A stretch of DNA of 64,000 nucleotides, taken from positions 1,116,001 through 1,180,000 of the forward strand of contig NZ_CP039886.1 in assembly GCF_005221285.1 (NCBI RefSeq), in the 5' to 3' direction. The stretch is from Neisseria flavescens (GTDB lineage: Bacteria; Pseudomonadota; Gammaproteobacteria; Burkholderiales; Neisseriaceae). Positions 24,620 through 33,516 of this stretch are shown in pieces. A program made the position numbers and the translations under genes. The first letter of the stretch is position 1. Each line of letters begins with the position of its first letter. The notes under the pieces were generated by a model, which was given only the letters and a program-made list of their open reading frames with translations, was not told where the DNA came from and searched no databases.

Positions 24620-25915
24620 TTATTTTACTTCCAATTTGGTCACGCCGCCCATATACGGTTGCAACGCGGCAGGAACATTAATGCTGCCGTCGGCATTTTG
24701 ATGGTTTTCCAAAACCGCCACCAAAGTACGGCCGACAGCCAAGCCTGATCCATTCAAAGTATGTACCAAACGGTTTTTACCGTTTTCATCTTTGAAACGC
24801 GCTTTCATGCGGCGAGCTTGGAAATCTTCGCAGTTTGAACAGCTGGAAATTTCGCGGTAAGTATTTTGCGCAGGAACCCAAACTTCCAAGTCGTAGGTTT
24901 TGGTTGCACCGAAGCCCATATCGCCGGTACACAAAGTGATCACGCGGTATGGCAGTTCCAACGCTTTCAAAATATTTTCAGCATGGCCGACCATTTCTTC
25001 CAGCGCTTCGTATGATTTTTCCGGATGAACGATTTGCACCATTTCCACTTTGTCGAATTGGTGTTGGCGAATCAAACCGCGCACGTCTTTGCCGTATGCA
25101 CCCGCTTCGGAGCGGAAACATGGGGAATGCGCAGTCAATTTCAATGGCAAATCACTGCCTGCCACGATGCTGTCGGCAACAGTATTGGTCAGCGTCACTT
25201 CTGCGGTCGGAATCAGATATTGCGTTTTCTTGCTCTCGTCGCCGCCGCGAGTAACGTGGAACAAATCTTCTGCAAATTTAGGCAGTTGGCCCGTACCTTG
25301 CAGGGTCAGATCGTCCACAATGTAAGGCGTGTAATGTTCGGTATAGCCGTGTTTCAGCGTATGCGTGTCCAGCATGAACTGAGCCAAAGCGCGATGCAGA
25401 CGGGCGATTTGGCCTTTCATCACGGTAAAGCGCGCGCCAGACAGTTTCGCACCGCCTTCAAAATCCAAGCCCAAAGGCTCGCCCAAATCAACATGGTCTT
25501 TGATTTCAAAGTCAAATTCGCGCGGTGTGCCGACTTTGCGGACTTCGACGTTTTCAGTTTCATCTTTACCGGCAGGTACGCTTTCGTGCGGCAGGTTCGG
25601 AATGGTCAACAACCATGCGTCCAACTCTTTCTGAACGGCATCCAAGTCAGCGGCAGCCTGCTCCAAATCCACTTTGATTTGAGCAACCTGATCCATTGCA
25701 GCTTGAGCCTCTTCGTGTTTGCCCTGTCCTTTCAACGCGCCGATTTGTTTGGAAATACTGTTGCGCGAAGCCTGCAACTCTTCTGTTTTCACTTGAACGG
25801 CTTTGCGTTGCTCTTCCAAAGCGTTGAAACGCGCGGTATCAAACTCGTAACCGCGGGCGGCCAAACGTTCGGCAACTGCGGCGGTATTGCTGCGGAGCAA
25901 TTGGATGTCTAACAT
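24620..25915 (-). CDS. serS: seryl-tRNA synthetase
   Basis: 431 residues. The N-terminal long antiparallel coiled coil (about 30-100; EEQRKAVQVKTEELQASRNSISKQ) contacts tRNA-Ser. Class II motif 2 (FRSEAGAYGKDVRGLIRQHQF, about 270) and motif 3 (NGSGLAVGRTLVAVLEN, about 390) are intact, as is the TAEV serine-binding motif. It charges tRNA-Ser, and also tRNA-Sec where present. Single gene. Confidence 0.97.
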   Translation of the reverse strand: MLDIQLLRSNTAAVAERLAARGYEFDTARFNALEEQRKAVQVKTEELQASRNSISKQIGALKGQGKHEEAQAAMDQVAQIKVDLEQAAADLDAVQKELDAWLLTIPNLPHESVPAGKDETENVEVRKVGTPREFDFEIKDHVDLGEPLGLDFEGGAKLSGARFTVMKGQIARLHRALAQFMLDTHTLKHGYTEHYTPYIVDDLTLQGTGQLPKFAEDLFHVTRGGDESKKTQYLIPTAEVTLTNTVADSIVAGSDLPLKLTAHSPCFRSEAGAYGKDVRGLIRQHQFDKVEMVQIVHPEKSYEALEEMVGHAENILKALELPYRVITLCTGDMGFGATKTYDLEVWVPAQNTYREISSCSNCEDFQARRMKARFKDENGKNRLVHTLNGSGLAVGRTLVAVLENHQNADGSINVPAALQPYMGGVTKLEVK

Positions 25916-25997
25916 TGTTTTCTCTCGTTAAGATTCAGAATGGCATTATTGTAAACTAATTTAAAGATATTTTCACAGCGACAGGCCGTCTGAAAAC

Positions 25998-26031
25998 AAA
26001 AAACGCCCCTGCAAAAGCAAGAGCGTTTTTT
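25998..26031. terminator. terminator after tRNA-Glu
   Basis: AAAACGC-CCCTGC / GCAAGAGCGTTTT arms around AAAA, T run on the minus strand, just beyond the tRNA-Glu 3' end. Confidence 0.8.
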
Positions 26032-26039
26032 AAGAATTT

Positions 26040-26115
26040 TGGCACGCCCACGGGGATTCGAACCCCGGTTGCCGCCGTGAAAGGGCAGTGTCCTAGGCCT
26101 CTAGACGATGGGCGC
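26040..26115 (-). tRNA. tRNA-Glu (anticodon TTC), second copy
   Basis: 76 nt including CCA. Acceptor GCGCCCA/TGGGCGT, anticodon region CCCTTTCAC, T arm CGGGGTTCGAATCCCCG. The D arm (TAGAGGCCTAGGACA) differs from the copy at 17099 (TAGCGGTTAGGACA). Confidence 0.95.
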
Positions 26116-26130
26116 GTAACCGAAGCGCGA

Positions 26131-26159
26131 ACTATACAGAAAGCCTTTTCTTCTGTCAA
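26131..26159 (-). promoter_or_regulatory. sigma-70 promoter of tRNA-Glu
   Basis: Minus strand TTGACA, 17-bp spacer, TATAGT, followed by a GC-rich discriminator as usual for stable RNA genes. Confidence 0.85.
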
Positions 26160-26248
26160 CGCCTTTACTGCATTTTTAAAGATGCTGCCGATTTCCGTAT
26201 GTTATTTTCCCTGTATAATGCCGGTTTTAATAAAAAGGAAAACTCGCC

Positions 26249-27148
26249 ATGTGGTTTAAGCAAATCAGTTTTTATCCGCTCAACAAAGACAAGTTGCCCG
26301 AATTGGAAGTCCTTGCCGACAAATTGGTGCAATCCGAATTTGCCCATTGTCAGGGTTTGGACTGGTTTAGCGAAGGCTTTGCCACGCCGGTTTCCTTTTC
26401 GCCCGAGCTGGTTTTCCCTGCCGATTACACTTGGCGCGTTGCTTTGAAAAAAGAAGAAAAAGTCCTGCCTGCCGGCGTGATCCGCGATATTTTGGATGAA
26501 AAGGTTTTGGAAATCCAAAACAACGAAGCGCGCAATGTCGGCCGTAAGGAAAAACAAGAGCTGAAAGAACAGATTACTGACGACCTACTGCCCCGTGCCT
26601 TTACGCGCAGCAGCCGCACACAGGCGATTTTCGACACGCGCCATGGTTATCTTTTGGTCAACAATGCCGCATCTGCCAAAGCGGAAAATATCCTGACCAA
26701 ACTGCGCGAAGCCTTAGGCGGTCTTGAAGCAGCCCTGCCCAACACCAAACAATCTCCCTCTTCCCTGATGACCAACTGGCTGCTGCAAGGTCACTGCGAA
26801 GGCGGTTTTGAATTGGACAGCGATTGCGAACTCAAAGGCGTAGGCGATGTTGTTCCGGTCGTCAAAGTTTCCAAACAAGACCTGACTGCCGATGAAGTGG
26901 TACAACACGTCAAAAACGGCAAAACCGTTACCCAGCTGGGCTTGGTATGGCGCGAACAAATTGCGTTCATCCTCACCCAAGACTTTACCCTCAAACGCAT
27001 CCAGTATCTGGACGTTTTGCAAGAAGAAGCCGAAAGCAATGGCGACGATGCCGCCAGCCTCGCCTTTGCCTCGCAAATCCTGATGACCGAAGCCATCAGC
27101 ACTATGTTGGAAGAACTGGTTTCTTATTTGGGCGGCTGGCAAGAATAA
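26249..27148 (+). CDS. rdgC: recombination-associated protein RdgC
   Basis: 299 residues, typical RdgC size. N-terminus MWFKQISFYPLNKDKLP and the middle LPRAFTRSSRTQAIFDT are family signatures. RdgC is a ring-shaped dsDNA-binding protein that limits RecA loading; in Neisseria it is linked to pilin antigenic variation. GGAAA precedes the ATG. Single gene with a divergent tRNA-Glu upstream. Confidence 0.95.
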   Translation: MWFKQISFYPLNKDKLPELEVLADKLVQSEFAHCQGLDWFSEGFATPVSFSPELVFPADYTWRVALKKEEKVLPAGVIRDILDEKVLEIQNNEARNVGRKEKQELKEQITDDLLPRAFTRSSRTQAIFDTRHGYLLVNNAASAKAENILTKLREALGGLEAALPNTKQSPSSLMTNWLLQGHCEGGFELDSDCELKGVGDVVPVVKVSKQDLTADEVVQHVKNGKTVTQLGLVWREQIAFILTQDFTLKRIQYLDVLQEEAESNGDDAASLAFASQILMTEAISTMLEELVSYLGGWQE

Positions 27149-27150
27149 TT

Positions 27151-27195
27151 TTTCAGACGGCCTTTTGATTGGGAAATATCAAAGGCCGTCTGAAA
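27151..27195. terminator. DUS inverted pair
   Basis: TTTCAGACGGCCTTT then AAAGGCCGTCTGAAA with a 15-base loop between rdgC and the ADP-ribosylglycohydrolase gene. Confidence 0.75.
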
Positions 27196-27226
27196 TATAA
27201 AGAGAAGTATCAGAAAGGATGTCATG

Positions 27227-28008
27227 ATGTTGGGCGCAGTCATTGGCGATATTGCCGGATCACGATTCGAGTTTGACAACTACCGTCATATCGATTTTGA
27301 TATTTTCAGCCCCGACAGCGACTTTACCGATGATACGATTTGCACTGTTGCCATTGCCGATTGGGTTTTACAAGGCTGCAACGATAATTTGGCCTCTATT
27401 TTGCAAGGCTGGTGTAGGACATATCCCTGTCCGAAAGGCGCATATGGCGGCCGTTTCTCACAATGGATAGAATGGAAAGAACCGGAACCTTATAATAGCT
27501 GGGGCAACGGCTCGGCCATGCGTGTTTCTGCCGTTGGTTGGGCATTTGCCACATTGGAAGAAACCCTGCATTTTGCCGAACAATCCGCCATCGTGACGCA
27601 CAACCACCCGGAAGGCATTAAAGGTGCGCAAGCCGTAGCTGCCGCCATCTTTTGGGCGCGTACCGGCATCGTCAAAGCGCAAATCAAAAAAACATTACAC
27701 GGCAATTCGGCTACGACTTGAGCCAAAGTTGCGACCAAATCCGCCCTCATTATCATTTCAACGAAAGCTGTCAGGAAACCGTACCTCAAGCGATTACCGC
27801 CTTTCTTGAAAGCGATGATTTTGAACACGCCATCCGACTGGCAGTTTCCCTGGGTGGAGACAGCGACACCTTGGCAGCCATTACCGGCAGTATTGCCGAA
27901 GCCTACTACGGTATCCCTACCACTATGCGCGAACACGCTTTAGCCATATTGCCACGCCGTATTGCTGAAACCCTGCTGACTTTTGAATCCCAATATCAGG
28001 CCGTCTGA
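27227..28008 (+). pseudogene. ADP-ribosylglycohydrolase (DraG family), frameshifted
   Basis: Two overlapping frames together give a full DraG-type protein. Frame one has GAVIGDIAGSRFE, DSDFTDDT (metal site), SWGNGSAMRVS and THNHPEGIKGAQA, then stops at 27721. The next frame continues with FGYDLSQSC and the second metal motif LGGDSDTLAAITGSIAEAYYG, ending at 28008. The break falls at an A7 tract (27686-27692); an eighth A would restore one frame. The enzyme would remove ADP-ribose from proteins or small molecules. Whether this is a true pseudogene, slippage-rescued, or a sequencing error cannot be decided here. AGAAAGGA precedes the start. Confidence 0.85.
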
Positions 28009-28033
28009 AACCGCCTGCAAAAAGGAATGAATG

Positions 28034-28462
28034 ATGAAATACCTCGCCCTACTCCCTATCGCCTTAATACTGGGTACGCCTGCCATTGCCGAAACCATCA
28101 ATCCTTATCAGGAAAAAGGTTGCGCTTATAATGGCAATGTCGGCAAAGACGGCAAACCGTCCGGCAAAGGTACATGGAAATGCCAAGACGGCCGCAGCTA
28201 TGTCGGCTCATTTAAAAACGGCAAATTTGACGGCAAAGGCGCATATACCGTTTCCGGCAACGGCGAAACCTTTATCGAACCTTTCTCCTCCAACAGCGCC
28301 AAATTACGCAATATGACGCTGGAAGGCATGTTCAAAAAAGGCAGAGCACACGGAAATTTTACCGCTTCTCAAAACGGCACACCCGTCTTCATCATGAAAT
28401 GCGAAGACGGTATGATTAAAGAAGTCAAACTGCCTAAGAAATCTGCTTCCAAAACCAAATAA
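28034..28462 (+). CDS. exported MORN-repeat protein
   Basis: 142 residues. Signal peptide (KYLALLPIALILGTPAIA), then at least three MORN-like units with the GxGxxxxxDGxxYxGxFKNGxxxGxG pattern (GKPSGKGTWKCQDGRSYVGS; KNGKFDGKGAYTVS; KKGRAHGNF). MORN repeats often bind lipid or protein surfaces; here it is periplasmic or outer-membrane associated. Two cysteine pairs are possible. Start at 28034 chosen for AAAGGA 7 bp upstream. It follows the ADP-ribosylglycohydrolase gene by 25 bp, so may be co-transcribed. Confidence 0.8.
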   Translation: MKYLALLPIALILGTPAIAETINPYQEKGCAYNGNVGKDGKPSGKGTWKCQDGRSYVGSFKNGKFDGKGAYTVSGNGETFIEPFSSNSAKLRNMTLEGMFKKGRAHGNFTASQNGTPVFIMKCEDGMIKEVKLPKKSASKTK

Positions 28463-28468
28463 ACAGCC

Positions 28469-28506
28469 TTTCAGACGGCCTTATCCATATTTCAGGCCGT
28501 CTGAAA
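28469..28506. terminator. DUS inverted pair
   Basis: TTTCAGACGGCCT and AGGCCGTCTGAAA, 12-base loop, after the MORN gene. Confidence 0.75.
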
Positions 28507-28587
28507 CATCAATGAACAAGCCTGCCTAAAGGCTGTTGTATTGATTCTAAAGAATTTCCAAACAACCCTTACCCCAGGACAACCACC

Positions 28588-29154
28588 ATGAGCATTAAAT
28601 CCGACAAATGGATACGCCGCATGGCCGAAGAACACGGCATGATTGAGCCGTTCGAGCCCAACCAAATCAAAGAGGCCAACGGCCAACGCATCATTTCCTA
28701 CGGCACATCCAGCTACGGCTACGACATCCGTTGCGCCAATGAATTTAAAATCTTTACCAATATTAACAGCACCATCGTCGATCCAAAAAACTTCGACCCG
28801 AAAAACTTCGTTACAGTCGAAGACGACTGCTGCATCATTCCGCCCAACTCCTTTGCACTGGCGCGCACAGTCGAATATTTCCGCATCCCGCGCAACGTCC
28901 TAACCGTCTGCCTAGGTAAATCCACTTACGCTCGCTGCGGTATCATCGTCAACGTTACCCCGTTCGAGCCTGAGTGGGAAGGCTACGTTACGCTTGAGTT
29001 TTCCAACACCACCCCCCTTCCTGCCAAAATCTATGCCGGCGAAGGCGTGGCTCAAGTTTTATTCTTTGAAAGCGATGAAGTCTGCGAAACTTCATACAAA
29101 GACCGCAACGGCAAATACATGGGGCAAACCGGTGTTACCCTGCCTAAGACTTAA
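28588..29154 (+). CDS. dcd: dCTP deaminase
   Basis: 188 residues, full length. It deaminates dCTP to dUTP, feeding thymidylate synthesis. Characteristic stretches: SYGTSSYGYDIR, the GKSTYARCGI loop (nucleotide binding) and NVTPFEPEWEGYVTLEF with the catalytic Glu, then NTTPLPAKIYAGEGVAQ. The motif pattern fits the homotrimeric mono-functional enzyme. Ends at a DUS terminator shared with ppsR. Confidence 0.96.
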   Translation: MSIKSDKWIRRMAEEHGMIEPFEPNQIKEANGQRIISYGTSSYGYDIRCANEFKIFTNINSTIVDPKNFDPKNFVTVEDDCCIIPPNSFALARTVEYFRIPRNVLTVCLGKSTYARCGIIVNVTPFEPEWEGYVTLEFSNTTPLPAKIYAGEGVAQVLFFESDEVCETSYKDRNGKYMGQTGVTLPKT

Positions 29155-29167
29155 TATACAAAATAAA

Positions 29168-29199
29168 AAAAGGCCGTCTGAAGTTTCAGACGGCCTTTT
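29168..29199. terminator. bidirectional DUS-pair terminator
   Basis: AAAAGGCCGTCTGAA/TTCAGACGGCCTTTT between the convergent dcd and ppsR genes. Confidence 0.86.
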
Positions 29200-29209
29200 A
29201 TCATTTCAT

Positions 29210-30031
29210 TTAGAAACGACGTTTCAGCTTGCAAGCCTGCAAGATATGAACGGCGAGCTCTTCCACTGATTTATCCGTTGTATTGGTAAACGGCACTCCG
29301 TGGCGTTTGAACATATTTTGCGCATCGGCAATCTCGCTGCGGCAAGTATCGATTTTTGCATAGGTCGAATTAGGACGGCGTTCATGACGGATGGCCTGCA
29401 GACGCTCAGGCTGAATGGTCAAGCCAAACAGCTTGTCTTTATAAGGTTTGACCATACGCGGCAAATCGGTTGATTCCAAATCATCGGGAATCAATGGATA
29501 GTTTGCGGCACGGATACCGTATTGCAGAGCCAGATAGAGACAGGTCGGCGTTTTACCCGAACGGGACACGCCCATCAAAATCACATCTGCTTCCTGCAGG
29601 TTTTTATCGCTGACGCCGTCATCATGGCTGAGCGAGAAGTTCACCGCTTCCATACGCGCATCGTAACGCTTGGTATTGCCAATACCATGATGGCCTCGTT
29701 CAGCAAACGTCGCTTCAACATTCAATTCTTTTTCCAGCAAACCCAAGAACGTTTCAAAGAAATTAATGTGAAACGCATTGGATTTTTTGATGATTTCACG
29801 GATTTCATCGTTTACCACGCTGAAAAAAGCAATCGGACGATCGCCAAACTGTTCGGCTGTCTTATTGACTTTATCCACTACGGCCAACGCTTTTTCAGTC
29901 GTATCGATAAATGGATAAACATGGCGCTCGAACTCGACATTGCCGAATTGGTTCAACAGGGCTTCACCGATATTTTCGGCGGTCAGACCGGTACGGTCGG
30001 AAATATAGAAGACTTGGCGTGGAGCAGTCAT
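29210..30031 (-). CDS. ppsR: PEP synthase regulatory protein (bifunctional kinase/pyrophosphorylase)
   Basis: 273 residues, DUF299 family. The P-loop GVSRSGKTPT (about residue 151) is the family signature, and the N-terminus RQVFYISDRTGLTAENIG is typical. It inactivates PpsA by ADP-dependent phosphorylation of a Thr and reactivates it by Pi-dependent removal. Its target gene ppsA is divergent, 427 bp away. The longer frame to 30067 is rejected because the family N-terminus starts at 30031. Confidence 0.95.
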   Translation of the reverse strand: MTAPRQVFYISDRTGLTAENIGEALLNQFGNVEFERHVYPFIDTTEKALAVVDKVNKTAEQFGDRPIAFFSVVNDEIREIIKKSNAFHINFFETFLGLLEKELNVEATFAERGHHGIGNTKRYDARMEAVNFSLSHDDGVSDKNLQEADVILMGVSRSGKTPTCLYLALQYGIRAANYPLIPDDLESTDLPRMVKPYKDKLFGLTIQPERLQAIRHERRPNSTYAKIDTCRSEIADAQNMFKRHGVPFTNTTDKSVEELAVHILQACKLKRRF

Positions 30032-30458
30032 AATGAATCCTTCAGAGGGTAACGTTTCAGACGGCAATCATAGCAGTTACAGCCTTTGCAATAAAGCGAT
30101 TCCCGGCAGATTACACAGGATTACAACAAATTTGAACAAATTTGAACAAATTTTAAATTGGAATAAAATTTTATTTTTATAGTTTTACTGGAATTTTATT
30201 CCAAGTTTGCAAAGTAAATTTCGATTCTTAAATTTATTAACTTATTTTGTTTTCCATATTTAACAAGAAGATAACACGTTAAAACATGAATCTGGTATTC
30301 ACACTTCAGAAGGCTACACGCCTGAAAAGCACAATATCACAGACGAATTTGTGATTTTTAAAAAGATAAAACACATGACAGCCATCAAACGAATGGCTAC
30401 AATAAGCAGGCGGATTTGTTTCTTTTTTAACATTTTTTGGATTGGATTGGACACACAA
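30032..30458. promoter_or_regulatory. ppsR-ppsA divergent control region
   Basis: 427 bp, AT-rich, no convincing gene. Contents: three tandem 10-bp units ACAAATTTGA (30126-30155, third with one change); a perfect 13-bp-arm palindrome TTGGAATAAAATT/AATTTTATTCCAA (30158-30170, 30192-30204); and a small hairpin ATCACA/TGTGAT followed by five T (30338-30361) about 100 bp before ppsA. Together these suggest regulator sites and perhaps attenuation. A possible 22-codon open frame at 30287 has no supporting ribosome site. Confidence 0.55.
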
Positions 30459-32843
30459 ATGGCCGAAAACTACGTTATTTGGTTTGAAAACCTGCGTATG
30501 ACTGACGTTGAGCGAGTGGGCGGTAAAAATGCCTCTTTGGGCGAAATGATCAGCCAACTGACTGAAAAAGGCGTGCGCGTTCCCGGCGGTTTTGCAACCA
30601 CAGCCGAGGCTTATCGTGCTTTCCTGGCTCACAATGGTCTGAGCGAGCGTATTTCCGAAGCCCTGAAACAACTGGATGTTGAAGACGTTGCCGAATTGGC
30701 ACGCGTGGGTAAAGAAATCCGTCAATGGATTTTGGATACCCCGTTCCCTGAACAGCTGGATGCTGAAATCGAAACAGCTTGGAATAAAATGGTTGCCGAT
30801 GCCGGCGGTGCGGACATCTCCGTTGCCGTACGTTCTTCCGCAACCGCCGAAGACCTGCCGGACGCTTCATTTGCCGGCCAACAAGAAACTTTCTTGAACA
30901 TCAACGGCTTGGAGAACGTTAAAGAAGCGATGCGCCATGTATTCGCCTCCCTGTACAACGACCGCGCCATTTCTTACCGCGTCCACAAAGGCTTCGAACA
31001 CGACATCGTCGCCCTTTCCGCCGGCGTGCAGCGTATGGTGCGTTCCGACAGCGGCGCGTCCGGCGTGATGTTCACCCTCGATACCGAATCTGGTTACGAC
31101 CAAGTCGTCTTTGTTACCTCCTCTTACGGCCTGGGCGAAAACGTCGTACAAGGTGCGGTCAACCCCGACGAATTCTATGTATTCAAACCTACTTTGAAAG
31201 CAGGCAAACCGGCTATCCTGCGCAAAACCATGGGTTCGAAACAAATCAAAATGATCTTTACCGACAAAGCCGAAGCCGGTAAATCTGTAACCAACGTTGA
31301 TGTACCTGCAGAAGACCGTCAACGCTTCTCCATTACCGACGCCGAAGTAACCGAGTTGGCTCATTACGCGCTGACCATCGAAAAACACTACGGCCGCCCA
31401 ATGGACATCGAATGGGGCCGCGACGGCTTGGACGGCAAACTCTACATCCTGCAAGCACGTCCTGAAACCGTGAAATCTCAAGAAGAAGGCAGCCGCAACC
31501 TGCGCCGCTTCTCTATCAACGGCGAAAAAGTTGTCTTGTGCGAAGGCCGCGCCATCGGTCAAAAAGTTGGTCAAGGTAAAGTTCGCTTGGTGAAAGATGC
31601 TTCCGAGATGGATTCCGTTGAAGCAGGCGACGTACTCGTTACCGACATGACCGATCCGGATTGGGAACCGGTAATGAAACGTGCTTCTGCCATCGTGACC
31701 AACCGTGGCGGCCGTACCTGCCACGCAGCGATTATCGCGCGTGAATTGGGTATTCCTGCCGTCGTCGGCTGCGGCGATGCGACCGAATTGCTGAAAAACG
31801 GTCAGGAAGTTACCGTATCCTGCGCCGAAGGCGATACCGGCTTCATCTATGCCGGCCTGTTGAACGTACAGATTACCGATGTCGCCTTGGACAATATGCC
31901 CAAAGCACCTGTAAAAGTAATGATGAACGTCGGCAATCCCGAACTCGCATTCAGCTTCGCCAACCTGCCGAGCGAAGGCATCGGCTTGGCGCGTATGGAA
32001 TTCATCATCAACCGCCAAATCGGTATCCACCCCAAAGCCTTGTTGGAATTTGACAAACAAGACGACGAGTTGAAAGCTGAAATTACCCGCCGCATCGCCG
32101 GTTACGCGTCCCCTGTCGACTTCTATGTCGATAAAATCGCAGAAGGTGTGGCAACTTTGGCTGCTTCGGTTTATCCACGCAAAACCATCGTCCGTATGTC
32201 CGACTTCAAATCCAACGAGTACGCTAACTTGGTGGGTGGCAGCATCTACGAACCGCACGAAGAAAACCCAATGTTGGGCTTCCGTGGTGCAGCACGTTAT
32301 GTAGCCGATAACTTCAAAGACTGCTTCGCCCTCGAGTGCAAAGCCTTGAAACGCGTCCGTGACGAAATGGGTCTGACCAACGTCGAAATCATGATTCCGT
32401 TCGTCCGCACTTTGGGCGAAGCCGAAGCCGTTGTTAAAGCCCTGAAAGAAAACGGTTTGGAACGCGGCAAAAACGGCCTGCGCCTGATCATGATGTGCGA
32501 ACTGCCGAGCAACGCCGTATTGGCGGAACAATTCCTGCAATACTTCGACGGCTTCTCCATCGGCTCTAACGACATGACCCAGCTGACCCTCGGTCTCGAC
32601 CGTGACAGCGGTTTGGTATCCGACTCCTTCGACGAGCGCAACCCTGCCGTTAAAGTAATGTTGCACTTGGCAATCTCTGCTTGCCGCAAACAAAACAAAT
32701 ACGTCGGTATTTGCGGTCAAGGTCCATCAGACCATCCGGATTTTGCCAAATGGCTGGTTGAAGAAGGTATCGAGAGCGTATCGCTCAACCCTGATACCGT
32801 CATTGAAACCTGGCTGTATCTGGCTAACGAATTGAACAAATAA
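30459..32843 (+). CDS. ppsA: phosphoenolpyruvate synthase
   Basis: 794 residues. It converts pyruvate, ATP and water to PEP, AMP and Pi for gluconeogenesis. N-terminal ATP-grasp domain (GGKNASLGEM, AVRSSATAEDLPDASFAGQQET), central phospho-His domain with GGRTCHAAIIARELGIPAVVG (about residue 420; the Thr two before His is the PpsR target), and C-terminal PEP/pyruvate barrel ending with the CGQGPSD catalytic Cys. The ATG at 30459 gives the family N-terminus MAENYVIWFENLRMTDVERV; the frame to 30351 is not used. Followed by a strong non-DUS terminator. Confidence 0.97.
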   Translation: MAENYVIWFENLRMTDVERVGGKNASLGEMISQLTEKGVRVPGGFATTAEAYRAFLAHNGLSERISEALKQLDVEDVAELARVGKEIRQWILDTPFPEQLDAEIETAWNKMVADAGGADISVAVRSSATAEDLPDASFAGQQETFLNINGLENVKEAMRHVFASLYNDRAISYRVHKGFEHDIVALSAGVQRMVRSDSGASGVMFTLDTESGYDQVVFVTSSYGLGENVVQGAVNPDEFYVFKPTLKAGKPAILRKTMGSKQIKMIFTDKAEAGKSVTNVDVPAEDRQRFSITDAEVTELAHYALTIEKHYGRPMDIEWGRDGLDGKLYILQARPETVKSQEEGSRNLRRFSINGEKVVLCEGRAIGQKVGQGKVRLVKDASEMDSVEAGDVLVTDMTDPDWEPVMKRASAIVTNRGGRTCHAAIIARELGIPAVVGCGDATELLKNGQEVTVSCAEGDTGFIYAGLLNVQITDVALDNMPKAPVKVMMNVGNPELAFSFANLPSEGIGLARMEFIINRQIGIHPKALLEFDKQDDELKAEITRRIAGYASPVDFYVDKIAEGVATLAASVYPRKTIVRMSDFKSNEYANLVGGSIYEPHEENPMLGFRGAARYVADNFKDCFALECKALKRVRDEMGLTNVEIMIPFVRTLGEAEAVVKALKENGLERGKNGLRLIMMCELPSNAVLAEQFLQYFDGFSIGSNDMTQLTLGLDRDSGLVSDSFDERNPAVKVMLHLAISACRKQNKYVGICGQGPSDHPDFAKWLVEEGIESVSLNPDTVIETWLYLANELNK

Positions 32844-32855
32844 GTTCGATGAGAC

Positions 32856-32893
32856 AAAAATCCCCTGCCCGTTTATCCCGGCAGGGGATTTTT
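32856..32893. terminator. non-DUS terminator after ppsA
   Basis: AAAAATCCCCTGCC and GGCAGGGGATTTTT form a 14-bp stem with a 10-base loop. Confidence 0.9.
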
Positions 32894-32906
32894 ATTGCCC
32901 TATTCA

Positions 32907-32918
32907 ATGCCGTCTGAA
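32907..32918. repeat. AT-type DUS
   Basis: ATGCCGTCTGAA, single copy between ppsA and the imported-looking islet. Confidence 0.85.
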
Positions 32919-32976
32919 AAAACTTTCACTTTCTTTTACCTTATAAAAAAATCCTTTATCATCAAAAAATTATCAT

Positions 32977-33017
32977 AGACAGCCTGAAAATGGAATTTAG
33001 TGTTTTCAGGCTGCCTT
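32977..33017. terminator. terminator made of Kingella-dialect uptake sequences
   Basis: AGACAGCCTGAAAA pairs with TTTTCAGGCTGCCT. The right arm (33005-33016, read on minus) is exactly AGGCAGCCTGAA, the AG-kingDUS dialect of Kingella; the left arm has one mismatch to it. It lies downstream of the minus-strand immunity-like gene. Confidence 0.8.
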
Positions 33018-33052
33018 ATGTTATTTAGCTTTTCAAGCTAAACCATTTGTTG

Positions 33053-33514
33053 CTAATACTTAGGCAACTCAGGCAACGGCAAAGTTAAAAACTGCCCCAT
33101 GCCATATTCAAAATCAGCGTCTAATTTTTCCAAGTCAATCACTTCTTTTGCCTTAATGGCTTTTTCGCGCAGTAGAGAAAAACAATCACGTACACCTTTT
33201 GCCACATATTCACGTAATTGGGCATCTGTTTTTTCCTGCCAGTTTCTTTCGGGGATAACTAAATCTATAGTATAAATGGGTTTGCCACGCGATTTTTTTA
33301 AGAACTCGGGTCCTTCCCCACCGTCAAAATCCACCCAACCACCTGCCACCCTGAACACAATAGATAAAAAAAGCAGGGTGTGGAAATATTCACTGGGCTC
33401 TTTGGTTTCGCGTGGTCTTTTTGTGTAAAAGATGCTATTGAGCAGCGAGTGATACTGTTGAAATCGCTTATCTGTCTTGTAACCGATTTGTGCGCTAAAT
33501 TCAATTAAATTCAT
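33053..33514 (-). CDS. putative immunity protein of a polymorphic toxin cassette
   Basis: 153 residues, no signal peptide, more AT-rich than its neighbours. The sequence (NLIEFSAQIGYKTDKRFQQYH; VPERNWQEKTDAQLREYVAKGVRDC) is not one I can assign to a named family. The role is inferred from context: it starts 2 bp after an open frame that looks like the tail of a toxin C-terminal domain, the order typical of toxin-immunity pairs, and it is bordered by a Kingella-type DUS. Cytoplasmic. It may protect against related toxins as an orphan immunity gene. Confidence 0.55.
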   Translation of the reverse strand: MNLIEFSAQIGYKTDKRFQQYHSLLNSIFYTKRPRETKEPSEYFHTLLFLSIVFRVAGGWVDFDGGEGPEFLKKSRGKPIYTIDLVIPERNWQEKTDAQLREYVAKGVRDCFSLLREKAIKAKEVIDLEKLDADFEYGMGQFLTLPLPELPKY

Positions 33515-33516
33515 GG

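Noticed and set aside
30287..30355. 22-codon leader peptide before ppsA
   Set aside because: No ribosome site and no codon pattern suggesting attenuation by amino-acid supply.
30867..32720. 617-codon minus-strand open frame
   Set aside because: Antisense shadow of ppsA; no ribosome site or motif, and PpsA is unmistakable.
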